A stretch of 64,000 nt of DNA from positions 1 through 64,000 of the forward strand of contig NZ_LCZJ02000098.1 of the NCBI RefSeq assembly GCF_001012825.1, read 5' to 3'. The position numbers were made by a program, and so were the translations under genes. The DNA is from Paenibacillus etheri (GTDB lineage: Bacteria; Bacillota; Bacilli; Paenibacillales; Paenibacillaceae). The notes beneath the pieces were generated by a model. The model saw nothing but the letters and a program-made list of their open reading frames with translations. It was not told the origin of the DNA and searched no databases. Below are positions 46,640-56,143 of this stretch, piece by piece. Numbering within the stretch: the first letter of the stretch is position 1; the number at the start of each line of letters is the position of its first letter.

Positions 46640-49600
46640 ATGAATAAGAATTTACTTGCAAATTTAAAAAATCGTGAGGCACTCTATAAGAGTTTAAAAG
46701 AAGAATTTATCGGTCCTTGCGTATCAGATAAAAGCATAACTCTAAATAGCAATAAAACCGTCTTCTTCGATCGAGCTGATGACTTATATAAGCCATATAA
46801 AGATCAATTAACTGGAGAAGAAATTTTACAGCAACCACCCACACGCCGTTACGGGACAGCAGTTCTTCATCCGCTAAAAACCGAGAAAGAGGACTTTATA
46901 GAAGAAAAAGAAAATGATCCGGACCATACTGAACCTATTATTCTTGGAGATGCTTCAAAGGATTTGGAAAACATTGATAGTCGTAATGAAGTGGACGATG
47001 AAGATCCAGACCTGGATATGGTTTCAGCAAATGCCTACCAGCAAAGCAGTATGGCAGTTAGTTTTAAGGCGGATTTTCCGCATGGCAGCGAACTGAATGT
47101 CCATGTAGATGGAGGAAGATATTATCCGTTTTCCGTTAAGTTTAAAGGGGGAGATGAAGGAAGGACGTATAGATGGTGGGTGCGTGTTCCGGTACATTTT
47201 GTTGTGAAGATAAAGGCTGAAAAACTATTAGGTCCAGAAGAGGTATTGGAACACGGAGAAACTACAGATGTAATTAGTATGGAAGGGTTGGATATTCAAG
47301 CGGATATACTTTCACGCCCGATCAAAGACACTGAACGACTTATTACGGTTAGTCTGATCAACCGGACTCAAGCATTTGGGCATATTCCTTTAGACAGCAT
47401 TTGTCTTTTTCAGGCTTCATTTAAAACTGAAATTATTTCTCCAGATTTTAGCCCGTCAATTTTGCCCTATCCTGAAATGGCGGATCTGGATGCTTTAGAT
47501 GAAGAAGAGCTTTCCATTACTTTATTGTACCGGAAAACTAAAACATATGCTGTTGGTCATGGATGTTCAGCTGATTGGAGCGAAGTTATAGACGACAAAG
47601 CCGCTTTTGTACAAACCAGTTTTTTACCATCTTATGAAACAAAAAGTATGACACCAGATATAACAAGAGATGACGGGACAGATATAGTAGTATCCATGAG
47701 AGATTTGGCGGGCATAGATTCGACAAATAATGGAATGAATCAATTGGAGGAAATTGTCCGCCTTTATGAGAAATGGATAAAAAAACGATGGGAAGAAGCA
47801 AGGAAACTAGACTCAACATTGACTCCTGCAGCTGAAAGGAATTTGCAGGAATGCGACAAATGTGTAAAGCGAATGAAACAGGGGCTGGAGTATTTAAAAG
47901 ATCCGATTGTATTAAGTGCATTCAAGTTAGCCAATGAAGCAATGCTTTTGCAACAAGTGACAGGGGGCGCTATCCGGGAAGCTGAAATAGCAGATGAGAC
48001 TATTTCTTTTTCTTTACCTTACAGGACACCTGATTTGACCGTAATCCCGGAGAGTAGAGGTAAATGGCGTGCTTTTCAGATTGCATTTATCCTGATGACA
48101 ATGGAATCAGCTGCTGAGTCTGATTGCCCAGAGCGTGAAACGGTGGAACTCATTTTCTTTCCTACAGGTGGGGGCAAAACAGAAGCCTATTTGGGGTTGT
48201 CCGCATTCTCCATCTTTATGCGAAGATTAAAGAACAAAAATGATTCAGGTGTACATGTACTGATGCGCTACACATTGCGTTTGCTTACGGCTGATCAATT
48301 CCAGAGAGCTTCTAGATTAATTTGTGCTATGGAATCAATCCGGCGTCGGCATCAAGAACAACTAGGTAGTGATGAGTTTTCTATTGGGATTTGGCTTGGC
48401 GGTGATACAACACCAAATAACCATGTAATTGCCAAAAAACAATTAATGGAATTGAGAAGCGGCAAGAGTAATGTCAATCCCTTTTTGATTAACTCTTGTC
48501 CTTGGTGCGGTGCGAAAATGGGGAAACTTCGATTGAAAGAGATTAAGTCTGTTGCAGTAAAAGGAAAAAAAGCAAACACTAAAGCTAGATCACAGCCTAA
48601 TTTCAGTGTACATGGGTACAGGCTGGCGGATGGCAAGGTGGAGATTCATTGTACGGATAATAAATGCCTATTTAGTGAAAAGTTACCCGTTTATGTTGTA
48701 GATGAAGACATTTATGATAAACGACCAACATTTATTATCGGCACTGTAGATAAATTTGCTCAACTCGCCTGGAACTCCCGGCCGCGTTCTATTTTTGGAA
48801 TCGGCAGAGATGGAACCAGGGACAGTTCTCCTCCAGGCTTAATTATACAAGATGAACTGCATCTAATATCAGGTCCTTTGGGTTCTATGTCCGGAATATT
48901 TGAAGTTCTAATAGAAGAATTGTGTACCGATTATCGGACAAGCAATGGAGTAAAACCGAAAATTGTTTGTTCAACTGCTACGATTAGGAGGTATCAGAAA
49001 CAAATTCAAGATATCTACGACCGTACGAATGTAGCGTTATTCCCGGCATCCGGATTAGATGCAGATGACTCGTTCTTTGCAACTTATGCACGTGATAAAG
49101 AAGGGAAGCTACTGCCAGGAAGAAAATATGTAGGACTGAATGCACCAGGTCTTGGGTCTATGCAGACATTACAGGTACGTTCATTAACATCCCTTCTGCA
49201 AGCCCCAATGAAAATGGACGAAAAAGAAAGAGATCCATGGTGGACGCTGCTTATCTTTTTTAACAGTTTGAGGGAGCTTGGCACGACAGTGTCTTTGCTT
49301 CAATCAGACATACCTAACCATCTAAAAGTAATTAAAAACCGAGGAAATCTGGATTTTAAAGAATTAAGGCATTTGAATAAGATTAAGGAGCTTACCTCAC
49401 GGTTATCTAGTGACGAAGTTGCCTCAGCAATCAATGAACTAAAAATACAAAAAGGTGTAGGGACTGTGACAGACGTTTGCCTAGCCTCAAACATCATTGA
49501 GGTTGGGGTTGACATTGATCGTCTTTCATTAATGACTGTTATAGGCCAACCTAAAACCACAGCTCAATATATCCAAGTTACAGGACGTATAGGTCGGCGT

Positions 49601-50149
49601 TGGTATGAAAGGCCGGGGTTGGTCGTAACTTTGTACAGCGCATCAAAACCCAGAGATCGCTCTCACTTTGAGAAATTCCGGAGTTACCATGAAAAACTGT
49701 ATGCCCAGGTGGAGCCGACGAGCGTCACGCCTTTCTCTCCTACAGTAGTAGACCGAATGCTGCACGCTGTTATGGTAGGTTATGTGCGTCAGTTTGGCCA
49801 TTTGAATGAGGTTGATTCTCCTTCACCAGTGCCAGAAGAACTTTTGTCTCAGCTATGGCAAAGAATCTGTGAACGAGTTAAATCAATTGACCAGGAAGAA
49901 ATGAATAACGTTCAGAAGGTTTTTGAACGCCGTATATCACAATGGAAAACATTACGCCCGTCCGAATGGTCCAAAAAGAGTACTACTGATGAGTATCCGT
50001 TGCTTTATTCAGCCGGTTCTTATGTGGACCCAACAACCAAAAGAATATCCTGGGCTACACCGAATTCCATGCGGAACGTGGATTCTTCATGTTTAGGTGA
50101 AATCAGCACGTTATACGTACTTCAAGATATAGAGGAGTTGGAATCATGA
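46640..50149 (+). CDS. drmA: DISARM-type SF2 helicase DrmA
   Basis: A 1,169-residue protein. The N-terminal 480 residues include an acidic stretch (about 80-130) and beta-rich segments. The helicase core has FPTGGGKTEAYLG (Walker A, P508-T514), QDELHLISGPLG (DExH box at D738-H741), CSTATIRR (about 776) and the motif VI region QVTGRIGRRW (from Q979). A Cys pair (SCPWCGAKM, about 619) and a second (about 670) may form a zinc site. This layout, with a DUF1998 gene immediately after, defines DrmA, which in DISARM blocks incoming phage DNA together with DrmB and a methylase. The stop overlaps the drmB start as ATGA. Confidence 0.85.
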   Translation: MNKNLLANLKNREALYKSLKEEFIGPCVSDKSITLNSNKTVFFDRADDLYKPYKDQLTGEEILQQPPTRRYGTAVLHPLKTEKEDFIEEKENDPDHTEPIILGDASKDLENIDSRNEVDDEDPDLDMVSANAYQQSSMAVSFKADFPHGSELNVHVDGGRYYPFSVKFKGGDEGRTYRWWVRVPVHFVVKIKAEKLLGPEEVLEHGETTDVISMEGLDIQADILSRPIKDTERLITVSLINRTQAFGHIPLDSICLFQASFKTEIISPDFSPSILPYPEMADLDALDEEELSITLLYRKTKTYAVGHGCSADWSEVIDDKAAFVQTSFLPSYETKSMTPDITRDDGTDIVVSMRDLAGIDSTNNGMNQLEEIVRLYEKWIKKRWEEARKLDSTLTPAAERNLQECDKCVKRMKQGLEYLKDPIVLSAFKLANEAMLLQQVTGGAIREAEIADETISFSLPYRTPDLTVIPESRGKWRAFQIAFILMTMESAAESDCPERETVELIFFPTGGGKTEAYLGLSAFSIFMRRLKNKNDSGVHVLMRYTLRLLTADQFQRASRLICAMESIRRRHQEQLGSDEFSIGIWLGGDTTPNNHVIAKKQLMELRSGKSNVNPFLINSCPWCGAKMGKLRLKEIKSVAVKGKKANTKARSQPNFSVHGYRLADGKVEIHCTDNKCLFSEKLPVYVVDEDIYDKRPTFIIGTVDKFAQLAWNSRPRSIFGIGRDGTRDSSPPGLIIQDELHLISGPLGSMSGIFEVLIEELCTDYRTSNGVKPKIVCSTATIRRYQKQIQDIYDRTNVALFPASGLDADDSFFATYARDKEGKLLPGRKYVGLNAPGLGSMQTLQVRSLTSLLQAPMKMDEKERDPWWTLLIFFNSLRELGTTVSLLQSDIPNHLKVIKNRGNLDFKELRHLNKIKELTSRLSSDEVASAINELKIQKGVGTVTDVCLASNIIEVGVDIDRLSLMTVIGQPKTTAQYIQVTGRIGRRWYERPGLVVTLYSASKPRDRSHFEKFRSYHEKLYAQVEPTSVTPFSPTVVDRMLHAVMVGYVRQFGHLNEVDSPSPVPEELLSQLWQRICERVKSIDQEEMNNVQKVFERRISQWKTLRPSEWSKKSTTDEYPLLYSAGSYVDPTTKRISWATPNSMRNVDSSCLGEISTLYVLQDIEELES

Positions 50150-52035
50150 AGTATCCGATACGCAGAGCCCAATTAATCTCACCGTTCGGTCCTGGAGCAA
50201 TGTCAATTTCTAAGAATGGAATCTCGTCTGTATGTAGCGGACTGGATCATTGGTTTAAAGATCGACATGGGAAAATGGATTCTACAGATTTGTCCCAGTA
50301 TAAAATTAAAGAGTGGCGTTTAGAACGGTTGCTAGGCGTGGATCATTTCCGGCTACCGCCAGACTTTCGGACAAGAAGTAGCGGTGATGAGGATATGAAT
50401 ATGTTCTTAACTGTACCTTTTCTGCGCTTTCCAAAATGGCATTATTGTACTTTTTGCGGCCAAATGAATGAATTGCAATATTATGAAAAAAAGAATGAAT
50501 TGTGCAAAGGTTGTGAACAGAAAGGATATAAAAACTATTTAGTACAAGCACCATTCATTGCTATATGTGAAAGAGGCCATTTGCAAGACTTCCCTTGGAG
50601 GGAGTGGGTCCATAAACAAAAGACCCCTTCATGCAAAAAAACAATGTACTTGGTAAGCACGGGAGGAGGGGCGCTCACCTCTATGCAAGTAAAGTGTGAA
50701 TGCGGAGTTGAGCCTCGAATGCTGTACGGTATAACGTCTGCAAATGACGAAGGTAAAACAGAACTAAGTGAATCATTATGTGAAGATGGAACAGTTTTCT
50801 TATGCCAGGGTAAGCGTCCGTGGCTTGGTACTGACGAAGGGGTAGATTGTACCTGCCATCTTAGGGCTTCTTTGAGAAGTGCCTCTAATGTTTATTTTGC
50901 ACAAGTACGCAGTGCCATTTACATTCCTGGAAACAGCAATAAACAAATATCTGAATTACTATCATATTTTGAACACCACCAGGTTTTAAGTATTATAAAT
51001 TTAGCCAAACGTGCAAGTTTGAGCTTAGACGAAACAGTCCAACAGTTAAAAGGTCAATTTCTGGTTGAACTAAATGGATATTCTGATTCTGATATCCGTC
51101 GGGCATTACTTGTGAGAGAGTCACGAGATGAAGATCCAGGTAGTGAAGAGGAACTGCCTATTGACATGGAAGCAGTCCTTCGACAAGAGGAGTATGAAGT
51201 ATTAAATGGTGAAATAAATCAGGAAGAATTAAAAATCAAACCTGTTCCCGTCGGCTTATACAAAAATAACTTATTCGAGATATCAAAGTATTTTTCCAAT
51301 ATTCACTTAGTAGAAAAATTAAAAGAAACACGCGTTTTAACCGGATTTACCCGAGTTTTCAACGACCAACAAAATGATATTGAGGATTTAAAATCTATGC
51401 TCTGGCGCAAACAACCGGAAAATAAAAATGACGAATGGCTACCGGGCTATGTGGTATTTGGGGAAGGGGTTTTCTTTAATTTCAATGAGGAGTTTGTAAG
51501 GGAATGGGAAGGAAGAATACAAGTATCTGAAAGAAGTAAGCCCTTAAGTTTACGATATAGGCATTTAGTAGCTAACCGCCGAACCAAGGAGAAAAAAATA
51601 ACACCGCGCTTCATTATGGCCCATACTTTTGCGCATTTACTTATCAATCAGCTCGTGTTCGAATGTGGATACAGCTCGTCTTCGTTAAGGGAACGACTGT
51701 ATGTTTCCGACAACGAATCTAATCCGATGTGCGGTGTCCTTATTTATACAGCTGCAGGTGATTCCGATGGGACCATGGGCGGATTGGTACGAATGGGAAA
51801 GCCAGGTTATCTGGAGGCAGTTATTCGTAAAGCATTTAGTAATGCGGGATGGTGCTCTGCCGACCCGGTTTGTACTGAAATTGGCTTGCAAGGGCCTGAT
51901 TCATGTAATTTAGCCGCTTGCCACAGCTGCTCGTTGATACCAGAAACAGCTTGTGAAGAATTCAATCGTTTTTTAGATAGAGGACTAGTTGTTCCATTGC
52001 ATGGGGTAGATCCGTCAACGGCTTTCTTTAATTAA
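50146..52035 (+). CDS. drmB: DISARM DUF1998 protein DrmB
   Basis: A 629-residue DUF1998 protein. Typical start: RRAQLISPFGPGAMSISKNG. There is a zinc-ribbon-like stretch YCTFCGQM...LCKGC (about 103-125) and a second Cys group (CKK...CECG). The DUF1998 core near the C-terminus reads FIMAHTFAHLLINQLVF, then GVLIYTAAGDSDGTMGGLVR, and ends with the Cys-rich signature CNLAACHSCSL...CEEFNRFLDRG. In DISARM DrmB pairs with DrmA. The expected next gene, drmC (phospholipase-D-like), is absent: a terminator and a minus-strand regulator follow. Confidence 0.85.
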   Translation: MKYPIRRAQLISPFGPGAMSISKNGISSVCSGLDHWFKDRHGKMDSTDLSQYKIKEWRLERLLGVDHFRLPPDFRTRSSGDEDMNMFLTVPFLRFPKWHYCTFCGQMNELQYYEKKNELCKGCEQKGYKNYLVQAPFIAICERGHLQDFPWREWVHKQKTPSCKKTMYLVSTGGGALTSMQVKCECGVEPRMLYGITSANDEGKTELSESLCEDGTVFLCQGKRPWLGTDEGVDCTCHLRASLRSASNVYFAQVRSAIYIPGNSNKQISELLSYFEHHQVLSIINLAKRASLSLDETVQQLKGQFLVELNGYSDSDIRRALLVRESRDEDPGSEEELPIDMEAVLRQEEYEVLNGEINQEELKIKPVPVGLYKNNLFEISKYFSNIHLVEKLKETRVLTGFTRVFNDQQNDIEDLKSMLWRKQPENKNDEWLPGYVVFGEGVFFNFNEEFVREWEGRIQVSERSKPLSLRYRHLVANRRTKEKKITPRFIMAHTFAHLLINQLVFECGYSSSSLRERLYVSDNESNPMCGVLIYTAAGDSDGTMGGLVRMGKPGYLEAVIRKAFSNAGWCSADPVCTEIGLQGPDSCNLAACHSCSLIPETACEEFNRFLDRGLVVPLHGVDPSTAFFN

Positions 52036-52050
52036 TATTAGATAAATGAA

Positions 52051-52075
52051 GGAGGGGAAGCCCCTCCTTTTATCC
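52051..52075 (+). terminator. Terminator of the DISARM-like operon
   Basis: GGAGGGG AAG CCCCTCC TTTTAT, 15 bases after the drmB stop. Confidence 0.9.
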
Positions 52076-52137
52076 TTTGTAGGATGAAGCAAGCTAATAA
52101 TGGAGAGCTAAACAAAAAATCAACTTATAAATATGTA

Positions 52138-52383
52138 TTAATCCTGACCCAACAAATCCCCAACAGAAACCTCCAGCGCTTTTGCAATAGCCACCACCTC
52201 ATAATCCTGCACAAGCCTATATTGACCCTCCAATCTCGATAAACTAGTCGGACTAATATCTAAACCGAAGGTTTGCAACCTGGCAAGGAAATCCTTTTGC
52301 TTCATTCGTTTAGCTTTTCGAATAGCTATAACTCGGGTCCCGATGATGTTTTTGTCACCTGGGGGCTCTTTGCGATGTCTCAT
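52138..52383 (-). CDS. XRE-family helix-turn-helix regulator
   Basis: An 81-residue Cro/C1-type DNA-binding protein: IGTRVIAIRKAKRMKQKDFL and DISPTSLSRLEGQYR form the HTH, followed by the usual helix EVVAIAKALEVSVGDLL. GAGGTG lies seven bases before the ATG. A 7-4-7 inverted repeat (ACAATTT-AACC-AAATTGT) just upstream of its ribosome binding site is a good candidate operator, so it probably represses itself and possibly the divergent Spo0E-like gene. Confidence 0.85.
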   Translation of the reverse strand: MRHRKEPPGDKNIIGTRVIAIRKAKRMKQKDFLARLQTFGLDISPTSLSRLEGQYRLVQDYEVVAIAKALEVSVGDLLGQD

Positions 52384-52397
52384 TTCCGTGTCACCTC

Positions 52398-52415
52398 ACA
52401 ATTTAACCAAATTGT
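52398..52415. promoter_or_regulatory. Candidate operator, perfect 7-bp arms
   Basis: ACAATTT AACC AAATTGT, centred about 24 bases upstream of the XRE start codon; it overlaps the region where that gene's promoter must lie. Confidence 0.5.
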
Positions 52416-52432
52416 ATGCGAGGTAACTGTTG

Positions 52433-52484
52433 TTTTAATGCGAATATCGAATTAAAATAAAATAAACCGATAAACGCATTAAAA
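52433..52484. promoter_or_regulatory. Perfect 10-bp inverted repeat upstream of the Spo0E-like gene
   Basis: TTTTAATGCG (52433-52442) and CGCATTAAAA (52475-52484), 32 bases apart. The spacing (42 bases start to start, four helical turns) would suit a looped dimer-of-dimers or two half-sites on one DNA face. Confidence 0.45.
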
Positions 52485-52534
52485 ATTCAATACATCGTCT
52501 ACAGACATAGCTTTGCCAGGAAGGAGGGGATGTA

Positions 52535-53032
52535 ATGCAGCATCTGACGCAGAAATATGAGGAGGAAAAACGTAAGCTGAATGAACTTGGTCAGAGATCA
52601 CTTGAGCAGGGGATTCCACTCAGTGGAAATGAAGCCGTTCAAGCCCAGAGTCGTAAAGTAGATGAACTCATTAACCAGATGTATCAAGAGAAGAACGAAT
52701 ATCCAGAGGCTTTTCGTTTATACTTCTGTCTTGGGGGAGATATAGTGAGCTTTCCAGCGTGGTTTACACAAACGATTCAGGGTCGATTAAATGAGGTAAC
52801 TGCACAGATAGAATATCAATCTGAGTCTAGACATGCTTTTGAAGAAGAGAGCAAGGCGTTTGAGGCATTGTTTGACTCCATGGATATTGCACGCATGCCA
52901 GAGTTCGAGTATTGGGAGGATAAGCTTCAAATGAAGCAATCCATTCTTAATGAACGTCTGTATCTGCAAGGACTACAAGACGGTATGCAGCTTGCAAATG
53001 CCTTAACTACTCCTTCTGGTCCCTCAGATTAA
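52535..53032 (+). CDS. Spo0E-like aspartyl-phosphate phosphatase domain protein
   Basis: A 165-residue protein with AAGGAGGGG five bases before its ATG. The first 55 residues look like a Spo0E-family helical hairpin (KYEEEKRKLNELGQRSLEQG, then AQSRKVDELINQMYQ), where the signature is normally SQELDxLI; here it is SRKVDELI. Spo0E proteins dephosphorylate Spo0A~P and delay sporulation. The remaining 110 residues (FRLYFCLGGDIVSFPAWF..., helical) are an extension not found in classic Spo0E, so the target may differ. It lies divergent from the XRE regulator, with paired inverted repeats between them. Confidence 0.5.
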   Translation: MQHLTQKYEEEKRKLNELGQRSLEQGIPLSGNEAVQAQSRKVDELINQMYQEKNEYPEAFRLYFCLGGDIVSFPAWFTQTIQGRLNEVTAQIEYQSESRHAFEEESKAFEALFDSMDIARMPEFEYWEDKLQMKQSILNERLYLQGLQDGMQLANALTTPSGPSD

Positions 53033-53065
53033 ATCTTAATCAAAGAGCATATGTATACTCCTGTT

Positions 53066-53093
53066 TAGGCTGTCAGCACGGCAGTCTTTTTTC
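53066..53093 (+). terminator. Terminator after the Spo0E-like gene
   Basis: An eight-pair stem with two G-U pairs (AGGCTGTC / GGCAGTCT region) followed by T6. Confidence 0.6.
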
Positions 53094-53177
53094 TTGTGTT
53101 TATTTTTGGAAGGGATACATTCCCATATTGTCGAATTACCATACATATTGTAAATCCAGTTGATACGAGGTTTTGCT

Positions 53178-53873
53178 ATGTTTAAAGCCCTAATGTCTCT
53201 CTTCAAAAAATCAGATCCTAAGCAGCCGCTGGCGGTGCAAAAGGTACAGACTTCTAAGCCAAAGCCTAAAGTTGCCTCCACACGAATTGGAGAGCTAGGC
53301 GAACATAAAATCAATATTCAACTTGATCAACTCCCCAAGGAGTGTAAATCGTTAAGCGATCTGCTGCTCCCTAATCCCAAGTCTCGAACAGGATATGCCC
53401 AGATTGATCATATTGTTATTTCTCCGTATTGCTTATTTGTCATTGAAACGAAGAACTACAATGGGGAAATTAAGGGTGGGCGGACGGATCAGCAATGGTC
53501 GGTGAGCAATCGTTACAAGATGTACAATCCGCTGAAGCAAAATTATGGACACATAAAGGCCGTTGAAAGTCTTCTTAAGGGCATTCCTAAAGTGAAATCT
53601 GTATCGATTATTTCATTTACTATGAGATGCCGCTTTAGCATAGATCCAGAGCTGCGGCAAATTAAATCAGATGAGCTTGTTATTTATGATGTGGAGTTGA
53701 GTGAGTTTATCTCTAGAAAACTACTTCGACTAAAGGCGGAGAATCCTGAACCACTATTTTCACAAATACAAATTCAATCTATTTATGACCAACTGAGCCA
53801 AGCTAATATTACAGACCTAGCGATCCGAAAGCTTCATGTAGAGAAAATTACTTCGAATACTAAAAATCGTTAA
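53178..53873 (+). CDS. NERD-domain (nuclease-related) protein
   Basis: A 231-residue protein. After a basic leader (about 1-35) comes the NERD domain: TRIGELGEHKIN, then AQIDHIVISPYCLFVIETKNYNGEIKGG (given here in outline: D near 76, E-x-K near 90), the fold of the PD-(D/E)xK nucleases. ACGAGG lies before the ATG at 53178; an upstream TTG start at 53160 is less likely. It is followed after 17 bases by the McrB-like gene, so it is probably the first gene of a three-gene restriction-like operon. Confidence 0.8.
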   Translation: MFKALMSLFKKSDPKQPLAVQKVQTSKPKPKVASTRIGELGEHKINIQLDQLPKECKSLSDLLLPNPKSRTGYAQIDHIVISPYCLFVIETKNYNGEIKGGRTDQQWSVSNRYKMYNPLKQNYGHIKAVESLLKGIPKVKSVSIISFTMRCRFSIDPELRQIKSDELVIYDVELSEFISRKLLRLKAENPEPLFSQIQIQSIYDQLSQANITDLAIRKLHVEKITSNTKNR

Positions 53874-53890
53874 CGACCTTGGAGGACTCC

Positions 53891-56143
53891 ATGCCATTAC
53901 TAGATACAATCAAACAGATTTTCAAGCGTAAACAAAAATCATATAAGATGGTCCTAATCCTATCTTTAATCGAAGAGCTACGAGGCTCTCATCGGGAGCG
54001 TGTATCGTTTGATCGCATTAAGGAACGGTTTCTTAACTATTTCGTCACTGAGCAAGATAGAGGAAACCGGGTAGATCATCCTCCAGGACGGGAAAGCTGG
54101 GCAGAGGTTACTCCGAGCCAACTTAAGGATATTATTAGTAGTCCAGTTAATGCGCTATCAAGTATTATTTTCTTTAACACACAAGATAACTCAATGGGTT
54201 TTCAAAGCACTATTATTAGTCAGCTAGGTGAAGAAGGATTAGTTGAACTTAAAGAGTTAGCACAACAAGAATTAGAAAACTATAACACAGCATTAAAAGA
54301 ATTCTCTATAAAGCAATATTTAGACGAAATTATGGATAGGTATGTTCTGGCTAAAAAAGATAGCTCAGCCAGCCATCCTTTAGGTTTCCTGTTACGTCAG
54401 GCAATCCCTAATGAGTTGAAAGCCTTGCCGTTCCTATCAGAAGATTATTATATTATTGAAGGTTCTATTGGAAAAGGAAGATGGGCTGCCATCCCTTGGC
54501 TAGCAATTTTGGACAAGCGTGTCACGCAAACTATTCAACGCGGAGAATATGTCGTTTATCTTTTTGCAGAAGATATGAGTACTGTGTATTTAACACTCGC
54601 TCAAGGAGTGACGGCTCCAATAAGAGAAAAAGGCCGTAAAGAAGCATACGTGTATCTTCGCGCAAAAACGAAAGAAGTTCGAGAGTTCATACCGCTTGAA
54701 AACATGAATAAGGATGAAAATATTCATCTAATGGGTCGAGAACTGGGAAACGATTATCAAGCATCGACGATTGCCTATGTGAAGTATGAGCGTGGAAAAG
54801 TTCCGTCTGACGAACAATTAGTAAGAGATCTTCAAAATGTAATGGAAAACTACCGTTTGTATGTGGAACGGCGTGTGCTTAACGAAACGGCAAGCACCTT
54901 GGAGGTAGAGCCAGTGACAGAGTATATGGAATCGGTACCTGAGCCAATTAACGACGTCGAAATCCCCTCTATCCTCCACCAAATCCAATCCCACATCCGT
55001 CGCAAAGGTTTCTTCTTCCCTCAGCACCTTATTGAAAACTTTTACCTCTCGCTAAAGACTAAGCCTTTTGTCATTCTGGCAGGCATATCCGGAACAGGGA
55101 AGACTCGGTTGGTGAAGCTGTTTGCAGAAGCTCTTGGTGCAACGGGGAATAACGGTCAGTTTACCTTGATCCCAGTGCGGCCGGATTGGAGTGATCCTGC
55201 GGATCTGCTGGGGTACAAGGATCTTTCGGGCAGGTTCAAACCGGGTCCGCTTACGGAAGTATTAGTAGAGGCGCGGAAGCCGGAGAATGGACATAAGCCA
55301 TATTTTATCTGTATGGATGAGATGAATCTGGCGCGGGTAGAGCATTACTTCAGTGACCTGTTAAGTGTGCTGGAAACGCAGGACTGGCGGGAGGGGAAGA
55401 TCCAGACTCAGGATCTCATATCTTCTACCATGCTGGATACGTCTGAGGATCAAGTGAAGTTTGGCAGCCTAGGTGTCCCGGAGAATGTGTTCTTGATCGG
55501 GACTGTGAACATGGACGAAACGACACATCCTTTTAGCAAAAAGGTACTGGACCGAGCTAACACACTGGAGTTCAATTACATCAATCTGCAGCAGTATCCG
55601 GACATGAGTGAGCAGGAAGAGACGGAAGATCCCGCTGATCTTGCCGAACTGAACCATCTTTTTCTGCGCTCCGATTATTTGCAGCTAGTGGATGCCTATG
55701 ATGCCAACAAAGAGCTAGTTGTCCGGACGACAGAGAGATTGGTTAAGATCAATGCTTTGCTTGAGGATGTCCATGCTCATGTAGGTTTCCGGGTACGCGA
55801 TGCGATTTGCTTCTATATGATCTATAACGAACGGTACAAGCTGATGAGTGAGGAAGAAGCTTTTGACTGGCAACTGCTGCAAAAGATACTGCCGCGCATT
55901 CAAGGGAGCCATTCTTCGGTTCGCCGGGTATTGTTGAACTTGATGAAAGGGGCTCTTGGTACAGGATCTGGTGTGACGGTAAATATTGAAGATCTTATGG
56001 ACAATGATGCTTCTCCACTCTACCTGAGATGGGCTGCTGGACAAACTCCCCCTACAGCCAAACATCCACAAAGTGCGCGTAAATTGGCTTTTATGCTTAG
56101 GAGGCTGGAGGAAGATGGATTCACCTCATACTGGCTCTCTTAA
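53891..56143 (+). CDS. McrB-like AAA+ GTPase/ATPase
   Basis: A 750-residue protein starting at ATG 53891 behind GGAGGACTCC. The N-terminal 330 residues contain a DUF3578/MrcB_N-like domain (YIIEGSIGKGRWAAIPWLAI) that in relatives recognises modified DNA. The AAA+ core follows: GISGTGKT (398-405), FICMDEMNLARVEHYF (D476, E477) and IGTVNMDETTHPF (sensor 1), with the long C-terminal helices of McrB. McrB forms rings and moves DNA for a partner nuclease, cutting modified foreign DNA. The next gene, the expected partner, overlaps by 29 bases. Confidence 0.85.
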   Translation: MPLLDTIKQIFKRKQKSYKMVLILSLIEELRGSHRERVSFDRIKERFLNYFVTEQDRGNRVDHPPGRESWAEVTPSQLKDIISSPVNALSSIIFFNTQDNSMGFQSTIISQLGEEGLVELKELAQQELENYNTALKEFSIKQYLDEIMDRYVLAKKDSSASHPLGFLLRQAIPNELKALPFLSEDYYIIEGSIGKGRWAAIPWLAILDKRVTQTIQRGEYVVYLFAEDMSTVYLTLAQGVTAPIREKGRKEAYVYLRAKTKEVREFIPLENMNKDENIHLMGRELGNDYQASTIAYVKYERGKVPSDEQLVRDLQNVMENYRLYVERRVLNETASTLEVEPVTEYMESVPEPINDVEIPSILHQIQSHIRRKGFFFPQHLIENFYLSLKTKPFVILAGISGTGKTRLVKLFAEALGATGNNGQFTLIPVRPDWSDPADLLGYKDLSGRFKPGPLTEVLVEARKPENGHKPYFICMDEMNLARVEHYFSDLLSVLETQDWREGKIQTQDLISSTMLDTSEDQVKFGSLGVPENVFLIGTVNMDETTHPFSKKVLDRANTLEFNYINLQQYPDMSEQEETEDPADLAELNHLFLRSDYLQLVDAYDANKELVVRTTERLVKINALLEDVHAHVGFRVRDAICFYMIYNERYKLMSEEEAFDWQLLQKILPRIQGSHSSVRRVLLNLMKGALGTGSGVTVNIEDLMDNDASPLYLRWAAGQTPPTAKHPQSARKLAFMLRRLEEDGFTSYWLS

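Noticed and set aside
50146-53032. DrmC (phospholipase D-like) downstream of drmB
   Set aside because: No HxKxxxxD motif pair in any frame of useful length; drmB is followed by a terminator and an XRE regulator.
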